In this document: piece by piece, positions 7,461-13,866 of the stretch | Numbering within the stretch: position 1 is the stretch's first letter | Layout: each line of letters starts with the position of its first letter | Origin: Thermococci archaeon | GTDB taxonomy: Archaea > Methanobacteriota_B > Thermococci > Thermococcales > Thermococcaceae | DNA: 13,866 nucleotides | Direction: 5' to 3' | Assembly (NCBI GenBank): GCA_003663535.1 | Contig: QMUE01000009.1 | Location: forward strand, 1-13,866 | Program-made: the position numbers and the translations under genes | Notes under the pieces: model-generated | Database searches by the model: none | Told to the model about the DNA's origin: nothing | The model's input: the letters and a program-made list of their open reading frames with translations, nothing else

Positions 7461-7483
7461 GGGTTTAAAACCCTTTTATAAAT
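7461..7483 (-). promoter_or_regulatory. TBP promoter: TATA box and adjoining palindrome
   Basis: On the minus strand ATTTATAAAA (7474-7483) is a strong archaeal TATA element. A start about 25 nt downstream would be near 7452-7455, just before or within the GGAGGTG, so the leader is very short. Directly downstream of the TATA box is GGGTTTTAAACCC (minus strand, 7461-7473), a palindrome with 6-bp arms and one central base. It is placed between the TATA box and the start site, where a bound protein could affect initiation. Confidence 0.65.
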
Positions 7484-7569
7484 AACTCCACCGGGGTTTT
7501 TAAAGTTTAGCTGATACGAACTAAAAATCATGTGGTGTTTTCATTGAGACTACTATCTTAACGCTCTCA

Positions 7570-7610
7570 AAAAACTTTAAGTAGTTTAACTTATGTTATT
7601 TTTTAGGTGA
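7570..7610 (+). promoter_or_regulatory. Promoter and ribosome binding site of the aminopeptidase gene
   Basis: AAAAACTTTAAG (7569-7580) is a plausible BRE/TATA element for the + strand, with a start expected near 7600-7605. AGGTGA (7605-7610) is the ribosome binding site, 5 nt before ATG 7616. The remaining 7491-7568 of this divergent region holds nothing I can name. Confidence 0.4.
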
Positions 7611-7615
7611 AAATT

Positions 7616-8614
7616 ATGCTTGTGCAAATGCTTAGAGAAATAACTCAAATACCTGGTATATCGGGATATGAAAGTAAGACAAGAGCAAAGTTAATTGAAT
7701 GGATAGAACCTTATACAAACTACAAAATTGACCCAATCGGAAATCTCATCGTAGAACTGGGGGAAGGTGAGGAAAAAGCAATTTTTATGGCACATATGGA
7801 TGAGATTGGACTCCTAATAACAGGAATAACAAGCGACGGGAAACTCAAATTCAGAAAAGTTGGTGGGATAGATGACAGACTTCTTTTAGGGAGGCATGTA
7901 AAGGTCATAACCGAGAAAGGTACGCTTGATGGAGTCATAGGGGTCACCCCAGTCCACTTAAATATTGAAAGGAAATTTGATACTATTCCATGGCATGCTC
8001 TTGAAATTGACATCGGGGCAGAATCAAAAGAGGAAGCTGAAAAAATGGGAGTAAGAGTTCTAGATTTTGCCGTTTTCAAGAAGCACTTTAGTGTTTTAAA
8101 TAACAAATACATTGCTGCCAGATCTCTTGACGATCGCTTTGGGGTAGTCGCTCTTGTAGAGGCTATAAAAGATCTCGTTGATCATGACTTGGATGGAAAA
8201 TACATTTTTGCATTTACTGTTCAAGAAGAAATAGGCCTTAAAGGTGCCAGATTCCTAGCAAACACTTACTCACCAAAGTACGCAATAGCAGTAGATTCAT
8301 TTGCATGCTGTTCCTTCCTCACAGGAGACGTGAAGCCTGGAAATGGGGCCGTAATACGGGCTGTTGATAATTCAGCAATCTACACTCCTTCTTTAGCAAG
8401 AAAGACTCTTGAGATAGCACAAAAGAACAATATTCCTATACAAATTGGAGTCACTGGAGGCGGAACCGATGCTTCCGTCTTTGAAGCAAAAAGTCAAACC
8501 CTCGCTCTAAGTGTCCCCTTAAGGTATTTACACAGTGAAGCGGAGATGTTACATATAAGTGACTTAAAAGCATTGATAAAACTAATTGAGGCCTTAGTCT
8601 TCGAGCTTGAATAA
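7616..8614 (+). CDS. M42-family (TET-type) aminopeptidase
   Basis: A 332-residue two-metal aminopeptidase of the M42 family, which in Pyrococcus forms dodecameric tetrahedral particles that trim peptides downstream of the proteasome. Seen ligands: H60 in MAHMDEIG, D172 in ARSLDDRFG, the catalytic/metal pair E204-E205 in TVQEEIGLKG, D227 in AVDSF and H306 in RYLHSE. TGGGTDASVF (280-289) is another family signature. All metal ligands are present. PDZ-like dimerisation domain residues lie between the two halves of the peptidase domain (about 65-155). A GTG at 7607 overlaps the Shine-Dalgarno AGGTGA and is rejected in favour of ATG 7616. Which TET paralogue, and so which residue preference, I cannot settle from sequence alone. 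It is cotranscribed with the membrane protein 13 nt downstream. Confidence 0.92.
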   Translation: MLVQMLREITQIPGISGYESKTRAKLIEWIEPYTNYKIDPIGNLIVELGEGEEKAIFMAHMDEIGLLITGITSDGKLKFRKVGGIDDRLLLGRHVKVITEKGTLDGVIGVTPVHLNIERKFDTIPWHALEIDIGAESKEEAEKMGVRVLDFAVFKKHFSVLNNKYIAARSLDDRFGVVALVEAIKDLVDHDLDGKYIFAFTVQEEIGLKGARFLANTYSPKYAIAVDSFACCSFLTGDVKPGNGAVIRAVDNSAIYTPSLARKTLEIAQKNNIPIQIGVTGGGTDASVFEAKSQTLALSVPLRYLHSEAEMLHISDLKALIKLIEALVFELE

Positions 8615-8627
8615 TGGAGGTGGTTAA

Positions 8628-9392
8628 GTGCTTAAATACCTTGGGTACTTTGGCATTGGAATTTTCATAGGTATATTGGCCGCATTATTCGGACTTGGAG
8701 GAGGATTTTTAGTAGTCCCCACTCTAAATCTCTTAGGAGTTGAAATTCACCATGCAGTTGGAACCTCAAGTGCTGCCGTCGTTTTTACATCCTTAAGCTC
8801 TGCTATAGCTTATCACAAGCAAGGAAGAATACACCATAAAGCAGGCCTACTTTTGGCAAGTACTGCCGTTATAGGGGCCTATACCGGGGCATGGATGACG
8901 AGTTACATCAGCGCAAGCCAGCTTAAAGTAATCTTTGGTGTAGTTCTCTTTCTGGTTGCGATAAGAATCTATCGTAAAAAGAGCAGAGAACCCCACGAAG
9001 TTGATTTAACCCAAATAAAGCTTGATTACAGAATAGTTCCTATTGGAGGGTTTATAGCAGGAATCGCCAGTGGATTGCTTGGAATAGGTGGTGGAGCAAT
9101 AAACGTGCCATTTTTGACTTATATGGGATTGCCAATCCACTATGCAGTTGCTACATCAAGCTTCGCTATCGTGTTCACAGCTACGAGCGGAGCAATAAAA
9201 CACTACATGCTCGGAAACGTTGAAGTAGAGTGGCTAGTCCTCCTTGTCCCTGGATTAATAGTTGGAGCTCAGTTGGGAGCAAGAATAGCAAAGAGAACCA
9301 AAGCCAGCAATCTAACGAAAGCATTTGCAGTGGTAATGGCGTTCCTAGCAATCAGGATGATTCTTAAAGGACTTGGATATCCAATCCCTTGA
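8628..9392 (+). CDS. TauE/SafE-family membrane transporter
   Basis: A 254-residue integral membrane protein of the TauE/SafE (DUF81) family, whose members are proposed anion exporters or importers of sulfite, sulfoacetate and related organosulfur compounds. It is an internal duplication. Half one carries FGLGGGFLVVPTL...HHAVGTSSAAVVFTSL and half two LGIGGGAINVPFL...HYAVATSSFAIVFTAT, each starting a set of four hydrophobic helices (eight in all). A basic loop (RIYRKKSREPHE) separates the halves. GTG 8628 is chosen because GGAGGTGG (8616-8623) lies 4 nt before it. It is probably the second gene of an operon with the aminopeptidase. No functional link between the two is evident, and the substrate is unknown. 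Confidence 0.9.
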   Translation: MLKYLGYFGIGIFIGILAALFGLGGGFLVVPTLNLLGVEIHHAVGTSSAAVVFTSLSSAIAYHKQGRIHHKAGLLLASTAVIGAYTGAWMTSYISASQLKVIFGVVLFLVAIRIYRKKSREPHEVDLTQIKLDYRIVPIGGFIAGIASGLLGIGGGAINVPFLTYMGLPIHYAVATSSFAIVFTATSGAIKHYMLGNVEVEWLVLLVPGLIVGAQLGARIAKRTKASNLTKAFAVVMAFLAIRMILKGLGYPIP

Positions 9393-9402
9393 TTTTGTTT
9401 TT
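9393..9402 (+). terminator. T-run after the TauE/SafE gene
   Basis: TTTTGTTTTT directly follows the TGA stop, consistent with oligo-T archaeal termination. It ends the aminopeptidase/transporter unit. Confidence 0.5.
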
Positions 9403-9423
9403 ACACTTCTCTTTAAACTTATC

Positions 9424-9465
9424 AGAATTCCCCAAACTGGATAGAATTCTAAGCCCAAACTTATT
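9424..9465 (+). repeat. Imperfect tandem repeat upstream of the secreted-protein gene
   Basis: AGAATTC plus CCCAAACT occurs at 9424-9438 and again at 9443-9461, where four extra bases (TAAG) separate the two blocks. Part of the pattern (GATTCTAA) recurs at 9469-9476. It may be a duplicated regulator site or simply a slippage product. Confidence 0.5.
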
Positions 9466-9481
9466 AAAGATTCTAATCACA

Positions 9482-9523
9482 ATTAAAATAAAAGAACGAA
9501 ACGATATGAAACTTTCGTTTCGC
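9482..9523 (+). promoter_or_regulatory. Promoter-like element and GAAAC palindrome
   Basis: An A-rich TATA-like box (ATTAAAATAAAA, about 9482-9493) is followed by CGAAACGA (9497-9504) and its exact inverse TCGTTTCG (9515-9522) around a 10-nt spacer. The spacer holds another GAAAC, so GAAAC starts at 9498 and 9508, one helical turn apart, with GTTTC at 9517. The site would overlap the expected transcription start near 9515-9520, a classic repressor position in archaea. Confidence 0.45.
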
Positions 9524-9572
9524 CGAGTTCCTAAAGTGATGTACAATTCAACATACATTTGGGTGAGGGATT

Positions 9573-10726
9573 ATGAAATTTAGTGGCCTTTGGTTGATGC
9601 TCATCTTAATTGGAGGTTTAATTCCCATAGGGACTACTTTTGCCCAAAATCAATCAACTAATGAATATTTAGGTGAACAAAATAACGAGTAGATCGCTGG
9701 AGAGATTATAAATCAGCTGACAAAACTTAGCACTTTAGTGGATATACGAGTAAAACCGGTGAAAAGTAGATTACCTAAGAATCTCCTAAAGGACTACGAT
9801 AAAGCCAAAGAGCTTAAAGAAAAGGCTCTTACCGAATACCAAAATGGAAACTATCCCCAAGCAATTCAATATTCTCTGGGTGCAATGAGGTACTACAAGG
9901 GGATTCTCAAGGCCCTCGAAGAAAATGAAAAACTCCCGAAGTTTTAAGAACACAAATTCAGGAAGAGAGCACTAGGATCTTCGAATACTTTACGTATGTG
10001 GAAAAGCTTATAGAAGTAGCAAAAAGTAAAGGGATAGGCGTAGAGAACTTGACCAAGGCTTATGTTGAAGCTAAAACTGCTTATAATGAGGTTCTCAAAT
10101 ATATAAAGGATGGAAACCTTGAAGAGGCCAAAATAAGTCTAGAAAAAGCAAAACAAAAGAAAATAGAACTCGATAGGGAGATTAGAGATGTTACAACTAA
10201 GCTGGCTTTAAAAAACGCAGAGATGATTGTAAGATCATTTCTTATAAAGACCAATCAAAGTATTACAATAGCTGAAAAAGCGATTGAATACGCAAAATCA
10301 AGGGGACGAGAGACTGAAGAAGCTGAAAAAGACATAGAGAAGATAAAAGGAATATACCTACAAGTGACCTACTTAGCGAATGAAGGAAAATGGATAGATG
10401 CCCTTAGAGTGACCAAGGAAAATGCAGCCCATATGATAGGATTCTTCACGATAATTGAAAAGATAAAAAGTGAAAAAATGAATACAGAAGTGTTTCTAAC
10501 GATGACAAAAGAAAGGATTAGAAAAGATGCTACCGCTCTTGTCATCTTACGGAAGAAAGGAATAAAGACTACAAGAGCAGAAATTCAACTAAGAGGTGCA
10601 ATTAATGAATTTTCTATAGCAATTAGCCTCATTAAGAAAAACAATGTAAACAGTGCAATTCTACACTTGCAAAGAGCAAACAGGCTTCTCAGAGAGGTAG
10701 AGGAATTCATAAATGCAAATTCCTAA
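9573..10726 (+). pseudogene. Secreted helical-repeat protein, disrupted
   Basis: The ATG at 9573 follows GGGTGAG (9561-9567). Residues 1-25 are a clear export signal (hydrophobic core WLMLILIGGLIPIG, then TTFAQ). Codon 40 is TAG (9690-9692), yet the same frame stays open and protein-like to 9947. There a one-base loss near 9935-9938 (CTCCC then GAAGTT) throws it out of frame, and the downstream frame continues PEVLRTQIQEES to 10726. Repaired, the product would be about 384 residues. The mature part shows four similar helical hairpins: YQNGNYPQAIQYSLGAMRYY, IKDGNLEEAKISLEKAKQ, ANEGKWIDALRVTKENAA and IKKNNVNSAILHLQRANR, a TPR-like pattern. I do not know its function; it would act outside the membrane. 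It is followed after 12 nt by the membrane regulator gene. Two lesions argue for decay, though sequencing error is not excluded. Confidence 0.72.
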
Positions 10727-10738
10727 GGAGGTCGGGAG

Positions 10739-11583
10739 ATGAAGAAAATCCTAGCTTTAATCAGCATCCTTGCAATTTTACCCCTTATCAGTGCCCAATT
10801 TACAGTCTCTGAGATGGAATTAACTGTGTACACTGATGGTTATGTCAAAGTTCATTATCAAATAATTCCCGATGAATACTCCTCCCAGATAATTCTGCCA
10901 TTTTTAGGAGAGAACTACGAAGGATGGCAGTCGTTGATGAAAATAACAACCCATTAAATTTCGAGATTTACGACAAACATATAGTGATATATGTTGGCGA
11001 GGCCCAAATCGTTGACGTTTCTTATTATACACCAGACATTACATATAAAGAGGGACTGATATGGACAATTAATGTTTCTAGTGACTTCCCCTTTAATATA
11101 ATTCTACCAGAAAATGCTGTCGTTGTAGATCTTTCAGAAGTGCCCCTCAAAATAGCCTCCAATGTAATAACAATGCCCCCTGGGAATCAAAGTATCTCAT
11201 ACACTTTGGAATTCAAAGAAACTCCTACAGAGGAAGGACAAAGTTATAGCAAATATCTTTTACCATTAGGAATTTTGGTGTTTATACTCTTGATTTCTAT
11301 TGTCCTTGCCAGAAATAGGAGAAAAGAGCCCAAAAGAACAGAAGTCCATATAGACAAAGAAGAATTCTTGAAAAAACTCGAATCCTTTAATCTAAATGAA
11401 GATGAAAGGAGAGCATTACTTTATATCTTAGAGAAAGGTGGAAGAGCCAGCCAAGCAGAAGTGAGAACTGCTCTGGAGATACCAAAAACTACAGCTTGGA
11501 GAATGTTCAAACGTCTTGAAAAACAAGGATTAGTGAAAATAATCAAAGGAAGAAAAGAGAACTGGGTGGAACTCAAGCTTTGA
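10739..11583 (+). pseudogene. Membrane-anchored winged-helix regulator, frameshifted
   Basis: The ATG at 10739 has GGAGGT (10727-10732) 6 nt upstream. Frame one encodes a signal-like N-terminus (MKKILALISILAILPLISA) and a beta-rich start ending in LPFLGENYEG before running to a stop at 10957. From about 10918 the -1 frame takes over smoothly with AVVDENNNPLNFE and runs to 11583. Together about 281 residues: signal peptide, extracellular beta domain, one transmembrane helix (LLPLGILVFILLISIVLA), basic stop-transfer (RNRRKEPKR), and a cytoplasmic winged helix (FNLNEDERRALLYILEKGG, then SQAEVRTALEIPKTTAWRMF and a wing KIIKGRKENWVEL). This layout suits a one-component regulator that senses outside the cell and binds DNA inside. 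Its neighbour is an exported protein, a possible ligand or co-sensor (inference). The C-terminal segment still looks coding and unaltered. Confidence 0.72.
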
Positions 11584-11590
11584 GTTACCT

Positions 11591-11628
11591 CGTGAAAATC
11601 TCGCCCTTAAGGGCAGGGAGGAGGTCAA
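11591..11628 (+). mobile_element. Hairpin resembling an IS200/IS605-type right end
   Basis: GCCCTTAAGGGC (11603-11614) is a perfect 12-bp palindrome. The stem extends with a bulged A through CTC/GGG, and GGGAGGAGGTCA follows. From memory, hairpins of the form CGCCCTTNAGGGCGGGGAGG with a following TCA or TCAC mark the right ends of archaeal IS200/IS605 (tnpB) elements. There is no tnpA or tnpB here, so this would be a solitary remnant. It also sits between convergent genes and could act as a terminator. Confidence 0.4.
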
Positions 11629-11681
11629 TCCCTTACCATTCTTTCTCAATTTATCCAACAAACATTAAAGGGGGAGAAAAC

Positions 11682-13865
11682 TCACCTTACCTTTGCTCCA
11701 AGTTTAACTTCTTTTTCTGGAGTTAGCAAAGCAACATTTTTGCCATCATCTGCAGCCAAGATCATCCCCTGACTCTCGATTCCTCTAAGTTTCTTAGGCT
11801 CAAGGTTTGTTATTACAGCTACGTACCTATTGAGCAACTCTTCCTTCTTATAGTATTTCTTCAGTCCTGCTACGAGTTGTCTGACTTCATCTCCAAGATC
11901 CACCTTAATCAAGTAAAGCTTGTCTGCATTTGGATGGTCTTCAACACCAATTATCTTTCCAATTCTTATATCAAGTTTTGCAAATTCCTCAAATTTCACA
12001 TAGCTCACTTTACTACCCTCCTTTTTTTCTCTTTTAGGTGTGATTTTCACTTTCTCCCCATAAATCCTCCTAAGAATTATCTCACTTTCATCCCCAAGTC
12101 TCTCTTTAGCTATCTTTATAACATCCTCCATTTTGTAGTACTTATCTAAGAGAATTCTTGCGCTTTCTGGATTTCCTTTGCCTATGTAGCTAAGTACATA
12201 TGCTATAATGTCTTCATCGCTGACCTTTCTAAAGAGAATTTCGGCCTTTCTAACTTTGTGGCCTGCCTCTAGTGGGATGAATTCCCATCTTTTCACTTCT
12301 TCAATGTTAAGCAGGTGCCAGATTTTCTCGCTCGCATCTGGAAGGAATGGCTCAAGGAGGATCCCAAGGGCCTTAACTAACTGGAGGGAAATATTTACTG
12401 TGGTTCCTGTTCTAACTTTATCAGTCTTAGCAGTCTTCCATGGCCTCTGATAGTCAAAGTACTGGTTTCCAAATATTGCTAGGGCCATTACCCTCTTGAG
12501 AGCTTCCTTAAACTGATACCTCGAAATAAGCCTACCTACTTCCTCAAAGGTTTTTTCAATTTCTTTAAGTGCTTTTCTGTCAAGATCATCAAGTTCTCCA
12601 GTTTCTGGAACCTTTCCATCAAAATACCTGTTCACAAAGGTCAGTGCTCGGTGTACAAAGTTTCCAAGATTGTTCACAAGTTCCTCGTTTATTTTCTTTT
12701 TGAAGTCGCCAAAGCCAAAGTCACTGTCCCTTGTTTCGGGCATTATAGCTGTTAGGTAGTACCTCAAATAATCTGCAGGAAATGCATCGAGGAACTCATG
12801 GATCCATATCGCCCAATTTCTGCTCGTTGAGAACTTTCTTCCCTCAAGATTTAGGTATTCGTTTGCTGGGATGTCATATGGAAGATTCCATTCAAACTTA
12901 GCATTATTGTCCTCATACTTTCCATAAGCCATTAAGAATGCTGGCCAGAATATAGCGTGGAATGGAACATTGTCCTTTCCAATGAAATGGATTACCCTTG
13001 TTTCACCATCAATGTTAAACCAGTATTTTTTCCACTCATCCTCTTTTCCAAGTTTTTTGAAGTGTTCTATTGTTATTGATACATAACCAATTGGGGCTTC
13101 AAACCATACGTAGAGGACTTTTCCTTTAACATCTTCATCTTCCAGCGGAACCGGAATTCCCCAACTTAAATCCCTAGTTATTGCTCTCTCTTCCAAACCT
13201 TCATTAATCCATCCTAACACAGTGTTTCTAACATTTGATTTCCAGTGTTCTTGCCTGAAAACCCAATCCTTAAGTTTTTCTTGAAAGTCTTGCATTTTTA
13301 TATAGTAATGAGCTGAGTCCCTAAAGGTAATTGAGTTTCCACATATATTACATTTCGGGTTTATAAGTTTCTCCGGAGTTAGTGGATGTCCGCAGACTTC
13401 ACATTGATCTCCTCTTTGCTCTTCCGCACCGCAGTAAGGGCATGTCCCAATAACATACCTGTCAGGTAAGAACATTTTATCATGCTCACAATAAGCTTGT
13501 TTCTCAACTTTCTTAACTAAGTAACCATTTTCAAGAGCTTTAAGGAAGAACTCCTGACTTATACGATAATGAACCGGGAGCTCAGTTCTACCAAAGTAAT
13601 CAAAGCTAATTTTAGCCCTTTCAAAAGTTGTCTTGATGTGTTCATGATAGTAATCAACTATTTCCCTTGGGCTCTTTCCTTCTTTAAGGGCTCTGAACGT
13701 TATTGGTGTACCATGCTCATCCGTTCCACATATAAATACAACATCCTCTCCTTTTAACCTCAAGTAGCGTACGAATATATCCGCTGGCAGGTAGGCTCCG
13801 GCCAAATGCCCTGCATGAATAGGACCATTAGCATAAGGCAAAGCAGATGTCACTGTGAACCTCAT
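11682..13865 (-). CDS. metG: Methionyl-tRNA synthetase
   Basis: Charges tRNA(Met) with methionine in the cytoplasm. The 727-residue protein is full length for the archaeal form. The class I Rossmann core carries HAGH (17-20, the HIGH motif) and KFSTS (344-348, the KMSKS loop). Zinc knuckles appear in the connective insertion: CEH (126-128), CPYC (142-145), CEVC (155-158) and CNIC (172-175). An anticodon-binding helical bundle follows, with NNLGNFVHRALTFVNRYF and FGNQYFDYQRPWK. After a basic linker (TPKREKKEG), the last 109 residues form an OB-fold tRNA-binding/dimerisation domain (FAKLDIRIGKI...HPNADKLYLIKVDLG...GMILAADDG), fused as known for Pyrococcus. ATG 13865 is one base from the window edge, so its promoter is not visible. 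It converges with the decayed regulator gene; the 98-nt gap holds the IS-like hairpin. Confidence 0.98.
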   Translation of the reverse strand: MRFTVTSALPYANGPIHAGHLAGAYLPADIFVRYLRLKGEDVVFICGTDEHGTPITFRALKEGKSPREIVDYYHEHIKTTFERAKISFDYFGRTELPVHYRISQEFFLKALENGYLVKKVEKQAYCEHDKMFLPDRYVIGTCPYCGAEEQRGDQCEVCGHPLTPEKLINPKCNICGNSITFRDSAHYYIKMQDFQEKLKDWVFRQEHWKSNVRNTVLGWINEGLEERAITRDLSWGIPVPLEDEDVKGKVLYVWFEAPIGYVSITIEHFKKLGKEDEWKKYWFNIDGETRVIHFIGKDNVPFHAIFWPAFLMAYGKYEDNNAKFEWNLPYDIPANEYLNLEGRKFSTSRNWAIWIHEFLDAFPADYLRYYLTAIMPETRDSDFGFGDFKKKINEELVNNLGNFVHRALTFVNRYFDGKVPETGELDDLDRKALKEIEKTFEEVGRLISRYQFKEALKRVMALAIFGNQYFDYQRPWKTAKTDKVRTGTTVNISLQLVKALGILLEPFLPDASEKIWHLLNIEEVKRWEFIPLEAGHKVRKAEILFRKVSDEDIIAYVLSYIGKGNPESARILLDKYYKMEDVIKIAKERLGDESEIILRRIYGEKVKITPKREKKEGSKVSYVKFEEFAKLDIRIGKIIGVEDHPNADKLYLIKVDLGDEVRQLVAGLKKYYKKEELLNRYVAVITNLEPKKLRGIESQGMILAADDGKNVALLTPEKEVKLGAKVR

Positions 13866-13866
13866 C

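Noticed and set aside
9393..9572. C/D-box guide RNA in the gap (GTGATGT at about 9535)
   Set aside because: No matching D box (CTGA) and no D'/C' pair at the expected spacing. The other gaps also lack a convincing set.
9389..9583. Open frame across the gap after the TauE/SafE gene (64 residues)
   Set aside because: It has no ribosome binding site, covers the repeat and palindrome region, and its composition is not protein-like.
9690..9692. In-frame TAG read as pyrrolysine
   Set aside because: Pyrrolysine is not known in this lineage as far as I know, and the gene has a further frameshift, so simple loss of function fits better.
9927..9947. Programmed -1 frameshift in the secreted-protein gene
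   Set aside because: The only A-run is five long and the sequence lacks a canonical X-XXY-YYZ slip site in the right phase.
10897..10930. Programmed -1 frameshift in the regulator gene
   Set aside because: A-TTT-TTA is present, but slipping there would give RRELRR instead of GENYE, which reads more like the real protein, so the break lies further downstream with no slip site.

Overview
The window looks like a chromosomal segment of a Thermococcales archaeon, most likely Pyrococcus. The evidence is a TATA-binding protein almost identical in layout to Pyrococcus TBP, a methionyl-tRNA synthetase with a fused C-terminal tRNA-binding domain, an M42 (TET-type) aminopeptidase, GGAGGTGA-type ribosome binding sites, AT-rich TATA-like boxes and short T-run ends. 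Genes are tightly packed; the largest gene-free gap is about 180 bp.

Left part, + strand: the C-terminal 262 residues of a beta-CASP metallo-beta-lactamase-fold nuclease (1-789) are followed after 3 nt by a small unrecognised helical protein (793-1227). A T-run and a new promoter, inside a 26-bp palindrome, then precede a two-gene modification-dependent restriction operon of the McrBC type. The McrC-like PD-(D/E)XK nuclease comes first (1291-2970) and the McrB-like AAA+ GTPase motor second (2985-5822). The McrB-like protein is unusual. It has a roughly 357-residue N-terminal recognition region, an extra segment of about 165 residues between Walker A and the next core strand, and an in-frame GTG with a near-perfect Shine-Dalgarno exactly at the junction between recognition region and motor. 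That could yield a motor-only short form, as in E. coli McrB-long/McrB-short. Base composition along both genes is mosaic: about 53-55% GC in sampled core motor and McrC lines, and 32-35% in the sampled recognition, insert and nuclease lines.

Middle, - strand: TBP (6874-7440, probably from TTG) and a class II HDAC / acetylpolyamine amidohydrolase family enzyme (5843-6844) form a two-gene unit. Divergent from TBP is a + strand pair: an M42 aminopeptidase (7616-8614) and a TauE/SafE-type eight-helix membrane protein (8628-9392).

Right part: after a 180-bp regulatory-looking gap with a tandem repeat and a GAAAC palindrome lies a decayed two-gene + strand operon. The first gene encoded an exported protein of repeated helical hairpins (9573-10726; in-frame TAG plus a 1-nt deletion). 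The second encoded a one-component membrane regulator with signal peptide, ectodomain, one transmembrane helix and cytoplasmic winged helix (10739-11583; one frameshift). Behind it is a hairpin that resembles an IS200/IS605-type right end. The window closes with the complete metG gene on the - strand (11682-13865), whose ATG lies 1 nt from the right edge.

The most interesting items are the McrBC variant (internal start, motor insertion, mosaic composition, promoter palindrome) and the secreted-protein/membrane-regulator pair with three lesions.
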